Shown piece after piece: positions 40,905-53,090 of a DNA stretch of 64,000 bases. The position numbers and the translations under genes are program-made. How positions within the stretch are numbered: position 1 is the stretch's first letter; every line of letters starts with the position of its first letter. Below the pieces are notes generated by a model. That model was not told the DNA's origin. It saw nothing but the letters and a program-made list of their open reading frames with translations, and made no database searches. The DNA comes from Elysia chlorotica (Eukaryota; Mollusca; Gastropoda; Plakobranchidae). The stretch spans positions 277,282 through 341,281 of the forward strand of contig RQTK01000233.1 in NCBI GenBank assembly GCA_003991915.1, in the 5' to 3' direction.

Positions 40905-41035
40905 GGGTCTATTGATACAAGAGTTGGTGGTGTCTTGTCTGCGCGGGCTGTTCCCTCGGTCACGTTCTGACCAGTCCGGCAGACAGAGGACAATGCTGGT
41001 GATATTATCGGCGGCACGTCCACACAGGACCGACT
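40905..41035 (-). pseudogene. Isolated exon candidate resembling the end of a PP2C phosphatase domain
   Basis: On the minus strand, after acceptor-like CATGTACAG, the frame reads VLCGRAADNITSIVLCLPDW followed by a polar sequence. ADN-[IT]-S/T-x-I-V is the typical last beta strand and metal-binding Asp region of PPM/PP2C phosphatases, and 'RADNTSAIV' in PPM1D is the closest I recall. No other PP2C exon was found upstream on this strand, so it may be an orphan exon, a pseudogene fragment or a chance match. Confidence 0.25.
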
Positions 41036-41183
41036 CTGTACATGTATATATGTACCCTGTACTGCGGCTATAGCACAGACCCGGGGTCCTAGACATTGTT
41101 AACGTTATAACAGAAGCCTTGCGATGAGGGTGTCCATAGGGAAAATGAAGACTATGGATCAGGGACTATGCAGTACAAAGTGT

Positions 41184-41885
41184 GTACTAGCGTTCAAGCA
41201 AGGAGCCACCTCAAGACTCACGGAGCCAATGAACGATCATATTAATATATATTTAAAATACGTTCACCCTATATGTTTTAAGAAAATATATTAAGTAGTG
41301 TCTATCCATCTTGCTCTGTTTCTCATAATATGACGACGATGAGGATTTTATTTGGGGACAATAAAAGTATGTCTTATGTTATCTTATCTTATAAGGTCAT
41401 CTGTATATATCGCATAGAACTCAAACTGCAGACAGAGGTGGTGGAGCAAGCCCAGCCCCGATGTTGGTATCCTGGTTTCGGTTCCCTGGTGTTCGTGTTT
41501 GGTTTGATATCATTATTCTTGCAGCATGTACTAGCGTTCAAGCAAGGCGCCACCTCAAGACTTACGGAGCCAATGAGCGATCAGATATTATATTGTATTA
41601 TATTTAAATACATTCACGCTATATGTTTTAAGAACATGAATTAGTATTGTCTTTCTACCTTGTTCTGTTTCTCATCTAACGAAGATAACAATTTCCCTTG
41701 GATGGACAATAAAAGCATATCTTATGTTATGTTATTCTATCTTAAAGGTCACCAGCTGCAAGAGTGTTGTGTATCGCACAGAATCCTATCTGCAGACATA
41801 GGCGATGGAGCTACCCAACCCTGATTATGGTATCCTAGTGTCGGTACCCTGGTTTTCTTGTTTGATTTGATATCATATTCTTCGG
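41184..41885. repeat. Tandem duplication, about 344-bp unit
   Basis: Both copies start 'tgtactagcgttcaagcaag' or nearly so (41184 and 41528). They continue with 'gccacctcaagact', 'cggagccaatga', 'cgctatatgttttaag' and 'caataaaag' and end near 'gtttgatatcat'. Divergence of perhaps 15-20 percent suggests an old duplication or two adjacent insertions of one element. Confidence 0.85.
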
Positions 41886-41899
41886 GAAATCATCACTAG

Positions 41900-43270
41900 A
41901 ACGCCAGATCTACCAGAGAGTGGTGGTAATAATTATTCCCGAACTCAAACCATTAATGATTCGCAAATATAACGCAGACGGAACCTGAAGAAAGGAACGG
42001 CTGGTCATCGATAAGCTAGGAAGAAGTTGGAAAAATAATGTATAGTATTACTATATGAATTATCAGCTTCAATGGGATTAGAAGCCATAATAATGAATCT
42101 TATTATCCTCAGTTATTATTTCCCTCAACGTCATACAAATAATAACTGAGGGGAAAATATGGTTGAAAATAAAAAAAAGTTTGCTGAAAAAAGAAAGAAA
42201 GATAAATAAACAAAATCGAATGAAAACAAAAAAAACTAGTTAAGCCTATATTTATGCATGAATACTATAGGCCTATTTTTACCACTACCACAAGGCGACC
42301 TTTCTGCTTGTGTAATTACACAGATGTCTAACTAGCACTTCATCATAGACATAAGTGGTAGTTATATAAATCTCTGCACTTCATACATCTATGTGTAATT
42401 ATTATGTTCTTTTAGAAGTACCATCCCCGCTGAATGTTGCAATCGCAACTTGCAACTTTTCGCAACTTTTAGCACCCCCCCCCCTCCCACAGGTAATTAC
42501 GTTTTCTTGTTTTGGAATAATACAATAGTCTAAGTCGATGAAGCGATGTTTTGCTTTATGAAGCTTTCGCATTGTAATATCTCAAAGACACCCTCGTTTG
42601 GGTAACCTTGCCAAAATAGGTATTTCGCAATCAAGTTATTGCTAACTGCGAATTCCCCTTGTTTATGAAGCTGCTAATATGACGCCAGGAAATTGCACAC
42701 TTTCACGTACACATACCCAGCGCTTTTTTGTCTACAAAAGTAAACTTTGATGACTGGTTGGGTTGGCAGAATTTCAACGTATCAATTGATGATATTTGAA
42801 TTCTCTCTTTTATGCCACTTTTGTCGTTAAAGATCTTTGAAATTGAAAAAAACAACAATTATAAGCACCCCTGAGCATTAGAGGCTAATGAAATTGGACT
42901 TCGAAAGCTACTATCTGTAAAAATAAACCAACCAACCAACTATTCTTAACATCATTTACATGAAACTGAACACATCATAATGGAAATAATGCAGAACTTC
43001 TTTGCAGGGAAAATTAAGCGTTAAATCGGGACTACAAGCAACATCAAAGAAGGCATATTAAAACAACAACAACAATAACACATTACTTAAATAACATCAT
43101 TATCCTTCCACTATAGATCACTTGTATGCAAACTAAAATCTCTTTATCAGAATTTATGTAACATCATTACTAATAATATGCTTTAGATCGTTCGTAAATA
43201 CTAACAACATTCGTCCCGACATTTTACAAGCACAGCTTCTATTACGTAGAAAGTGGGGACATTCTGTAGA
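41900..43270. other. No gene recognised; one perfect hairpin
   Basis: AT-rich sequence. A perfect 15-bp inverted repeat with a 15-nt loop lies at 42107-42151 (CCTCAGTTATTATTT and its complement). Confidence 0.5.
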
Positions 43271-43734
43271 CTATTGTCAGTCTCTGTTTAACCATAACAA
43301 TATTATTAACACTTCATTCTCAGATAAAGTGAATTTCCCCCAAGTCAGAGGTAGAACCGACTCCTGATTTCTGACGACTTGAAGGTCCAATGTGTTCCAT
43401 ACCACCAATAAATTGACCGTGGATAATATTGGGCATTGGCAATGATTCAACCAGCTAGTCAGAGAGTTAACCCTTGGTAAACTGCCTTTAGCTTCGTTTA
43501 AGCCGCTATCAGGATATTCACTCTTTGAAGTTGTGCAATACTGAGGATTTTTCAATATTGAGGATACCTGATCATCAGAATAGAGAAAGCAGTTTAAGCG
43601 TAATGCCCAGTTAACATCAATGGGATAGAACACCAAGTCCACAGACTAGGTGTGGATCAACAACAGAGGACTATAAGATTATAACAAAGAGCTCGCTAAT
43701 CCTCATGGGAGACAAAGAGATGAAGAGCGAGATA

Positions 43735-43905
43735 GACAGAAAGAGACAGAGAGAGATAAAGAGAGGGAAAGAGAGAGACAGAGAGAGAGAGAGAGATAGA
43801 GAGATAAAGAGATAAAGAGAGGGAAAGAGAGAGACAGACAGAGACAGAAAGAGAGATGAGACAGAAAGAGACAGATAGAGAGAAAGAAACAGAGTGAGAG
43901 ACATA
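43735..43905. repeat. Imperfect (GA)n/(GACA)n tract
   Basis: Purine-rich low-complexity sequence on the plus strand; the overlapping Ser/Leu-rich reading frames are artefacts. Confidence 0.9.
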
Positions 43906-45129
43906 GAAGTCAAGGGTAATGAGAGGAGAAAAACAAGAAGGACTTGACATATTCAGATATGGAAGATAAAAAATAACGAAAGATTAAGACAGGCATGGGT
44001 AGATTAAAAAATCAAAGTTAAAAAACAGTCGCAGACAGTTAAAAAAAAAACAAAACAAAAAAACCCCACAAAACACACACACACACACAAAACAAAAAAC
44101 AAAACCAAAACAAAACCAGGAACTTGCCACTCATAAGACTGAGAACTTTGACAGTAAAGTAAAAATTAAAAACAAAGGGAGAGAAGGCGCTAGATCTGTT
44201 TAATGGGCGGAAGATAAGGACACCGGAGAAGAAAGACCGGTTCACCAAGCGTATAATCCAGCAAGAGGGACCTCATAAAGGCAGACCGGAATCAATGCGA
44301 CAGCCACTCGAGCACGACATTTTCTGCCTTTTTTTATTTCAGACTTATTTTTACTCCTGTTAATTCTACACTTTTTACTAGGCGTTTTTATCAATTCATT
44401 TCCTGATATTTTTGTCAGGAGCGAGACAATATCCTGCGATCATTTATCAATTTTAAACCAGTACGGGTATACGAAACCAAAAGGATATTGCTTTGATTAT
44501 CCGGAAAGATCAAGGAAAGAGAAGAGTAATTATTTATATAGAACACTGATCTTGCAGGTCTCATAATACACAAAGGAAAAGAGGGATTTTTGCAATGATG
44601 ACGAAATCAAATGACAACTGTCTGTAAGCTGATTTCATTAAGAGTTACGGGACGTAGTTCGAAGTCAAAGACCTACTGAGCGCCTCTAAATTTGCACTGA
44701 CAAAATCTATTTGTGGTAACGATAATGGCGGACTTTTGAATCTTCTTTGTGCAGAGGTGACAAGTTTCTACGCATCATATGATGACATTTTAAGGTGTAA
44801 ACATAATGATGGCCATGAGTGTAAACAAACATAGAAAACGGACTCTATAAACTGTGGATCGAGACGATATGAATTGAATATAACAGTTATAATAAAAATA
44901 AATTACTATATTTTAGGTTAGTCATATTGCCCTTATTGATGCTTATACTAAATATCTAGATCTAATCTAGTTCTAGATTACAATCTAACAGTAATATTGT
45001 TGCTATTCTTGTACCTTTTAGACATGTACACCCCGCTCCGGAAGTTGTGCATGGTCGCCGAAAATAGACCAACAATCTTAACTACGTAACCACTATAAAT
45101 AGATTGACTTACTTCTGTGTGATATAAAG

Positions 45130-45248
45130 TGGTTTTGCTACTCTTTTAGGTTTAAGTGAGTTCACCAACAAATAGATTGGCCTACTTCTATGGGATGGAT
45201 AGTGGTTTTGCTACTCTTTTAGGTTTAAGTGAGTTCACCAACAAAGAG
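45130..45248. repeat. Tandem duplication, about 70-bp unit
   Basis: 'ggttttgctactcttttagg' through 'gagttcaccaacaaa' occurs twice in direct tandem (about 45132 and 45202). Confidence 0.9.
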
Positions 45249-46019
45249 GATTGGGTGGTGCTAAATGGTGCAACTTTTCCTAAGTGCACGCATTCAAAAA
45301 AATAAAATAAAATGCACAAACGTCTTTTTTCTTAGATAATTATGCTACACAAAAAACAAAGACGTTTCTGATTTTAGTTTCTTGATGTTTTCGAACAAAG
45401 TGGAATTTCTTTTGCGACATCAGTTTTTTCCTTCATTATAACATCCTTTTGAATATCTTATTATTTATAGCACGTATTGAAAAGATTTCATCATCTAATG
45501 GGCAAAGAGATCGGGATGAAATACATAAAGATAGAAGTAAAAAAAAAATTGAAACATAAGAATGTGCCTAATCATTTATAAATATAATATTTAGGGATTC
45601 ATAATTAATATTTATAAATTATGTTTGAATTTAGACGTTTTCTTCCTGTTTTGCTCGCTCTGCCTTTTTTAAAAAATTTATGTATGACGAAAATCACGAA
45701 AATTATTTCAACAGGGGAACTTGGAGTGTCATTTTTCAGCGCAAAGATCATTTTTAATAACAAACAATTAAAAAGACTCAATATAAAACAAAACTATAAA
45801 TCAATATTGTATATAAAAAGGTCTAAACCCAGGTGGAATCTAAGCTTTAAAAAAGAGAGAAAAAAAAACCTTACGTTTATTCACGAAGGTGTTCTATTTC
45901 TGAACCAAAGGCCATCTAAAAGTCATAGGTGATTTTCTCGGGACTATAATCACATCTAAAGAAACATTCTCCCGAAGTAAAAGCAAAAACGCTGGCTATT
46001 GATTCTGTGTTAGCTATTT

Positions 46020-46270
46020 AGTTGGGTTGGTTGAACGTCGAACTACAGCACTATATAGGTTATATTATTGTAGACGAGCCCCAAAACTGACGCCTGACAA
46101 CTGTATGTGCTTTCACACACAAGATAGAGCGGGGATACCATGACTCTTGTCTCAGCCGGTCACATTAAACTAACACCGACCCAACCAGTAGGGAGCGAAA
46201 TCGCCAGGGCTCGGAACACGGACCTCCTGCGTCGGAAACCGATGTTCTACCCCAGGGCCACCGCGCCCCC
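46020..46270 (-). repeat. tRNA-derived SINE, full-length copy
   Basis: 'agttgggttggttgaacgtc', 'atataggttatattattgta', 'gagcggggataccatgactc', 'gtctcagccggtcacattaa', 'acaccgacccaaccagtagg', then the head. One of the least diverged copies. Confidence 0.8.
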
Positions 46271-46338
46271 TATTGATTCTGGGTACTTGGTGGCTTACAG
46301 AGAAGAAACAAACTCATATTCTATGCCTGGGGTAAAGT

Positions 46339-46468
46339 CATGGTTTGATTGAAAGATTAGGAGGCGTTCTGGGTAGGAATCAAGCACACTTGATAAAACT
46401 AATCATGGTTTGATTGAAAGATTAGGAGGCGTTCTGGGTAGGAATCAAGCACACTTGACAAAACTAGT
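46339..46468. repeat. Tandem duplication, 65-bp unit
   Basis: Two copies of 'catggtttgattgaaagatt' through 'aaaactaat' (46339-46403 and 46404-46468) with only two visible differences; very recent. Confidence 0.95.
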
Positions 46469-46570
46469 CAGTTAAAAATTTCAAAAATACAACAATACAA
46501 GCTTTTTGAGTTATTGATTCTTTTGTACAATGCGTAGCTGATTGAAAACGATGTGTTTTTATACTTTTAT

Positions 46571-46650
46571 AACTAGAGAGATAAAGGAGTCGCCGCTGTT
46601 ACTAGTATGGTGTATTAAAAGTATTAGGATATCATGGGCACCACATAATT
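46571..46650 (+). repeat. Fragment of the LINE 3' end seen at 25.5 kb
   Basis: 'gagagataaaggagtcgcc' and 'ttaggatatcatgggcacc' correspond to the noncoding end of the element at 25493-25560. Confidence 0.6.
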
Positions 46651-46907
46651 GACATGTTGTAAAAACAAACCCACTTACTCACTCGTTTGACAACTGCATC
46701 CCGACCTAGCAAGGAAGGATGGAGATTGGAAGCTTACCAATCAATAGGTAAAAAGAATTACACGAACATTTACATTTATCCCCAAAATAAATCATTTCAT
46801 TTTAAGGTTGATTCTCCCCTAACCTTCTCACTTTTAAAATGTGACACCCACTAAAAAGCCCTCCAAACAAAATGGAAACAAAAACAAGCAAACAACAAAT
46901 TAAAACA

Positions 46908-46982
46908 AACAAACAACAGCAACAACAACAACAACAACAAAACAACAACAACAACAAAAAAAAACAAACAAACAACAAAAAT

Positions 46983-47025
<43 letters not shown>

Positions 47026-47027
47026 GC

Positions 47028-47063
<36 letters not shown>

Positions 47064-47092
47064 AAAAACAACATCAACAAACAACAAATTAA

Positions 47093-47136
<44 letters not shown>

Positions 47137-47160
47137 CAACAACAACAACAACAACAACGA
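46908..47160. repeat. (CAA)n microsatellite
   Basis: About 250 bp of interrupted AAC triplets. The poly-Asn, poly-Gln and poly-Thr frames and their complements are artefacts. Confidence 0.97.
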
Positions 47161-47769
47161 CAAAAACAAGTCAATATCTAAAAAATAATAGTAAAACATA
47201 TTTGAAATAAAATAAAATAAAATAAGACGCAGGCCTTAAATATTTCACTTAAAGGTTGTTGTCTCTAATTCTAGAACCCCTGCTTTTCTTAAAAATAGAA
47301 AGAACGAAATATTATAGGTTGACATCCTCGAAAAGGGTCATGGGAATTATTTTTATTTATTAGTTCCTGTTCACGATTAACGCTGCTGCTTAAAAAGGCA
47401 GGAAAATTCTGCTAACGCCCACAACATGAGGGACAACTTAGCAACGTTCGGCTAGAAAAAGAATGGTCTAAGAATAAAGACTGCCAACCGTTCGAGTCGT
47501 TGTTTCTATGTCATTCCACGCATATAGGCCTACACTCTTTATAAATAGACTTCTGCCATGTTTATCACTTATTTTTATGACTTCATTATTGCACAACCTC
47601 TAGTTTATTTTGCCTTCTAAATTTAGTGTTCCGTTTACTATTTTTTAAACTAATTTTTTTTCATGGTTGAATTTAGAAGGCACATGACATTTGGTTTTTT
47701 AACACATTGAGACAAGGAACGTGTCTGTCGCTATATTGGATTCCTCTTAAAACACTGAGACGTCAAACG

Positions 47770-47771
47770 TT

Positions 47772-47831
<60 letters not shown>

Positions 47832-47850
47832 ACTGATGTTGCTGCTTTTG
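47770..47850. repeat. (GTT)n microsatellite
   Basis: About 60 bp of clean GTT triplets and a degenerate edge; complementary in motif to the (CAA)n at 46.9 kb. Confidence 0.95.
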
Positions 47851-47859
47851 TTATTGTTT

Positions 47860-49120
47860 AATCCGTGGCATTTTATTTGCGCTGCAAGTACGGACCACAA
47901 GAATGTGTCTTAAAAAGAATAAAGTTTCACTGTTTATTATCTCCCCAAATAATTTCACGCATGTGCATAATTCCATCAATCAATGGAGAGGCGAGTCACA
48001 TTTCGGTGGAGTTTCAGCTAAAAGCGTCAAAGTGCCCATGCTAAGATGGCAGACTCCTTCTAGATGTATTTGTCACGCCATACCAGATTTGCTCGCTTTA
48101 ACTCCTTTATCAGATCCTCTAACCCCTCTGGGTGTATTTCTCTTTAATGCATCTCTGTCATAGACGCTTTTAATTATATGGTTGATAATATGTCAAAGAG
48201 TAACCCATGTTTTGTATTTGTAGGACTGAGGTATAGCCCTTCTTGTTAATCACAATCATACCCTTGCAAAACAGTTACAACAGAGTACGTGTTCTTTTAA
48301 AGAAGTTAAAAATGGAACACGTTTTAAAATAACAGTAAAGATCTTCTATCCAACTCATTCCAAACCCTTGTCTATGCTCCCTGTTCTTTTTTCCATTTAG
48401 CGTTAGCAACGTTTTACAGCCCACGACACATATTATTATTACTTTTTTATTTGGATTCCAGTCTCTTATCACAGCTTCCCTCACAAACCGACAACCTCCC
48501 GCTCACTCTGTCTGATCAAACTCTGACATCCTTCCGAGCAGGGTACAAGATTCAATCCTGATCCTTCTGCCCTCATGAATATGCGGCTAAATGCTACAAT
48601 TGAATCGCCCGGCCTGTCAAATCAAATATGGAAACACTTTGCGGAGGAAGGGGCGCCGCTTTAACCCGAAGTCTGCGCGATTTGAGTCTCACATAATTAG
48701 TTTAGAGCGAGAGACAGGATAGAGACCTCTCGATTCGGGTTGAGATTTTCACTAAAATAGGAAAGATTGTGCATATAACACGTCAGGACGTAGGCCTATC
48801 CATGGTTACAGTGGAGGTCTTGTGAAAACACTCAAAGCAAAAGGAAAAAAGTAAGATATTTGACACCGCATCAAATTATGGCCATTTCATAGACTTGCGA
48901 AGTCAATCACGAGCAATTTGTCATAAGTGAACTTAGTATAAACTTCAGAACCTTTATATCTGAGGTTGCTGGTAACTGTTCCATCACTGTTTGATAGAAA
49001 AAAAAAAAACTACACTTTACATGAGACATATGTAAGATTGATGTAAGGTAACTACCGAAGGGCAGAAATACAAATTACATTCAAAACAATATAAACCTTT
49101 TCACATTTTTATCGTCTACA
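47860..49120. other. No gene recognised
   Basis: Unique sequence with short ORFs only; no motif or exon supported. Confidence 0.45.
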
Positions 49121-49190
49121 GTTGAAATCAATTGGTATTATTCTCCCGAATTTACTTATTAGTACAATGTACCATCATTTTTTTTTCTCT

Positions 49191-49191
<1 letters not shown>

Positions 49192-49259
<68 letters not shown>

Positions 49260-49260
49260 T
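49192..49260. repeat. (TC)n microsatellite
   Basis: TC tract with a few interruptions at the 3' end. Confidence 0.95.
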
Positions 49261-49924
49261 CAGCATGTCTATCTGTTTTTATCTCTGTAGCTGTTCGTCT
49301 ATTTTCTGCTTTTCTCTGTCTATGTCTCTATCTCTTATTCTGTCTGTCTGTCTGTCTGTCACACACACACACTTTCTTTCTCTCCCTCCTCCCGTATCTA
49401 AGCATCTATCTATTTGACCCATCTCTCTCCCTTTCTAACTCTAAAATATCCCCTCCTCCTTACAATAGTCTCATCACACACATAACACACCAAAACCTAT
49501 ACTCTGTACAACACGAACAAAAAGCGAAAATTGAGACATTGATTCTAATCGAAGTTTTATGCTGATCGAATTCAAGGAATGATGAGCAAGTTTTCCGATG
49601 TAAAAGAAGGGAAGTGTTGGCGCCACACTGATCACTTATGATATCACTAGAGACCGACGGAGGAACCGTAGAGATACAAGGCATTGACATGCAGTCTAGT
49701 AAAATATGCTCGCATGTTTTGTTTCTTTATCCTACAAGATAGATCAAACGATCAGAGAGATTGGTTTAACAGACTCTCTTTCTATCTTAATATTTGTTGT
49801 CCAATCAAGTAACTTTTAAACAAATCATTTGCCATTCTTAAGTATATTCACACACACAACCAAATCCAGAAAGTTCTTCGGTCGGTGAGAGCAAATCTCT
49901 CTCAAGGTCTTAATATATGTATGT

Positions 49925-49995
49925 AAAAAATACCCTTTTACCTGGGACTTCGTCGCTCACATTATACTGACACCAGACCGGGTGAGAACATTAAT
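49925..49995 (-). repeat. SINE fragment
   Basis: 'cgctcacattatactgacac' followed by 'cagaccgggtga', in the family's antisense order. Confidence 0.4.
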
Positions 49996-50845
49996 TTAGA
50001 CTAACTCGCCCTCATTTGAACATCTTTAGTGTTTAGGTTAAAGAGAAGTGGGTCTCCATAGGCATTATATAGGAGCAGAATTTAAAATTGATTCAAACGT
50101 TATTCTGTCTGTCTGTCTGTTATTTTTTCTTTCTCTATCACTCCCTTTTCACTTCTGATGATCTCAGGACAATCACACAAGTGATAAAATCAAAGTACTT
50201 TGGATGCATTATCACCACCACTTTCAAAGACAAGCAAACATTTAGACATAAATAGACTTATTAGTTGTTTTGTTTTATAGACTTATAAGTCAAAGCTGCA
50301 CTCCCGTCAGTGACTTGTACAGTCTGTGCATTCTCATTAATAAACCAACAAAAACAATGGTGCCCTGAAACACTCTGATTATTTTAGCGGCACAAACCCC
50401 AAGTTCTCAACACCACAGTTGATATCAAGAAAATATGATAGAAGTATTGACAAAATATGAGGGAAACGAAACCCCCGAAGATAAAAATCTAGATAAAAAT
50501 AATACAGACAAACAATTAACTCATTCTAGTAAGATGTGGCCTCAAGAAACTTTACCCATTGACCGGAGTTTGAGCTAAAGAAAAATAATTCTTGTTCCAG
50601 CAACCTTAGACAGACGGGCGCCAAGCTGCCATAAGCACAGCGCGCCGTGAGTTACGCCCCTTTCACAGAAGCTACATTGATTTTTGCTGTCAAGGGGAGA
50701 TAACCTTGCTGCACCTGGGGCAATCCGGTTACACTGTTCGCCTCAGTGTTATTTTACACTTCCGTCTTATTTTGGTTATCATGCCTTCTCTTTCCTTCTC
50801 ACCCTACCATTGATATTACTCCATATGTTACTCTTCTGTCCTAGG

Positions 50846-51075
50846 GTAAAAATATCGGCTTTCGACGCAGGCGATTCGCGGTTCGAGTCCCGCTCTGCGA
50901 CTTTATCCCCTGCTTGGGTCGGTGTTAATTAATTTTCATCGGCTGAGACAGGTCCATGGTATCCCATGCCCAGCACTGTCTTTGTGTGGAGGCACGTAGT
51001 CTTGTCAGGCATTTAGTCTTGCGGCCCGTCCACAATTTAGCTTATATGGTGATGACGTTCGACGATAGGCAACAA
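50846..51075 (+). repeat. tRNA-derived SINE, full-length copy
   Basis: B box GCGGTTCGAGTCCCG, then 'ttgggtcggtgttaatt', 'catcggctgagacagg', 'ccatggtatcccatgcc', 'cagcactgtctttgtgtgga', 'gcccgtccacaatttag' and 'cttatatggtgatgacgttc'. This copy shows the full sense-strand order. Confidence 0.8.
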
Positions 51076-52890
51076 CAAAAAAAGGAAAAACCCAAACAAC
51101 TCTCTTGAAAGACTGACAGACAGTGTGATAGACAGACATACATAAGATGTCATAAATAGACAAACGTATGAGCAGTGCATTGGTCCCTATAAAATTATCT
51201 ATCTTTGTTCTGGCTTATGTTCTTTAGCTTCAATCAGAATACCTTTAATTTCTACCTTCTTACTCATTCAGCGCGTATATCATCCGCTGCAGTACTATCG
51301 CTTCTAGCAGTAAAGGTGTTGCTTAACTCTGTTTTCTACGCCTTTACCTTTATATTGTTCCCGCTGCTTCATTATAATTAATTTAGCTACGATAACATTC
51401 AAATTAATAAAGGTCCTGGATTTTCAAAAAAATTAGAACATGATGCGATTTCTCATAGTTTTTTAAAATAATTTTTTTTAAGTTTTTAAAAACCGAAGTG
51501 ACATTTTGGAGTTTTTTAACAAACAAATTCAGTCTAGCCTGCCTAACCAAAACAAAATTAAATATTAAAAAGTGTCACGTAAAATGAAAACAACAACAAC
51601 AAAAACAAATGTTTAGCTAAAAACTAACCAATATTTCCTCCAACAAAAAACAAAGACCAAGACCAAGAACGACAAGAGCAACAACAACATCATCTAGAAC
51701 ACCACTACCACCACCATCACCACCACCACCACCACCACCAGCAACAGCAACAACAAAACAACAACAACAACAACACCGAAGAAACAGATTAAAAAAAAAA
51801 CGTATAAAGAAACAAACGTGCATTTAAGTCCATCAAATGCAAACGAGATAGAAGGGCATCACAACAAAAAAATATGTCATTAGTTTTATATGTAAATATT
51901 TACCAACACACACAAATTATATATAATTAGGGATAGTAAGTACATTGGCACGATTAACTATTAACTTAGACCCAGCAATAACGATCGTTTTAAACAGTAA
52001 AAACCATTATTATTTAGTCTGAGATCTAAGAGATTGGCACTGTTGTATTTGCTCCCATGGGTAACTACACCGGCCTTGTTATGTTCTGAAACGAACAAAT
52101 TATTTTCTGTTTCATTGAGCCAAGCTTTTCCCCACTCCTTTCTATAATTGAATTTTTGCTGAAGCCGGCTACAACTGAAGCAAAACTTCATAAAATGTTG
52201 AAATGTATACGCCATCTTTAAAAAAAAAACTAGATCATATCGTTGACTTGGAAGAATAATTGGAATATCCTCAGGCAAATAAGAAACACAATAGAATGAT
52301 TTCCCACACCTTTTTATATTTTGAAAGAGTAATTATATAACGGTATTGTTCATTTTTTTTCTTAATATCACAATTTCTAGAAGAACTTTTTTCCTCGAAA
52401 TGCAAGTATTCAAAAAAATAATTTTTCATTATAAACAACAAGAAAATTAATTACAGTAAAAGTTTTACAATTATAATTACATTTGCACTATCATTTTTCA
52501 ATCCAGATCATGAACATGTCAAGCTGAAACCTGACATTGAAAGTTTTTAATGGGAATTTTTTTCCTAGCATAAATATTTATTTCATAAGCGCAAAAACTG
52601 AGTGGCCTCAAATCAAGACTCTTGTAGGATCTGTCGCAGAGCAATGGATACTTCATTTAAAAAACTCCTTCATCAGAAAAAAACCCAAGATCTCTCCTAG
52701 TTTAAAGGTGAACATGTCTCAATTAAGATATGCGGAGACATATCCCTAGAATGGGATACTCTGGAATTGGCTTTCCCATTTCAAAGCCGTATAGGTAAAA
52801 ACATAAGCTTGCTGTTAACATAAGAATCATTGGACAACAAATTGATTGAGTAACATATCATTTCTTAGGTTTCCCGAAAAAATATATACA
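51076..52890. other. No gene recognised
   Basis: AT-rich; a (CAC)n/(CAA)n patch at 51700-51775; no exon supported. Confidence 0.45.
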
Positions 52891-52904
52891 AAGACGACGG
52901 AACT

Positions 52905-52982
52905 AGTTCAGATTCGAACCTCGGACCTGGTACATCCAGTTCGTCATTCCAGAGAACTATCAACTGTACTATCTGGCATCTC
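52905..52982 (-). repeat. tRNA-like fragment
   Basis: The minus strand contains 'gagaGTTGATAGTTCTCTGG'-like A-box surroundings and GGTTCGAATCT about 45 bp on. It lacks cloverleaf pairing by eye and a discriminator end, so it is probably a SINE head, not a functional tRNA gene. Confidence 0.35.
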
Positions 52983-53090
52983 TTGACTCTTATAGCTTTT
53001 TAAAAAGAAGAATCCTCCTCAACCCCCCCCCTCACCCCACCCTCACCCTCTTTGGGGCACGCACATCATGGACTTAAACATGCCAAACTG

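Noticed and set aside
43277..43642. 121-codon minus-strand ORF
   Set aside because: More protein-like than most, but no domain was recognised, no splice partners were seen, and neighbouring sequence is repeat-rich; not enough to call a gene.
45621..45932. 103-codon ORF rich in Lys and Phe
   Set aside because: AT-rich sequence with no motif, no splice support and no homology recognised.
50870..50900. Functional tRNA gene suggested by a strong B box
   Set aside because: The element continues into the SINE body, and the tRNA-like part lacks a convincing acceptor stem and anticodon arm by eye.
51617..51823. 68-codon ORF with Cys-rich and Gly-rich runs
   Set aside because: It is a reading of (CAC)n and (CAA)n microsatellites.
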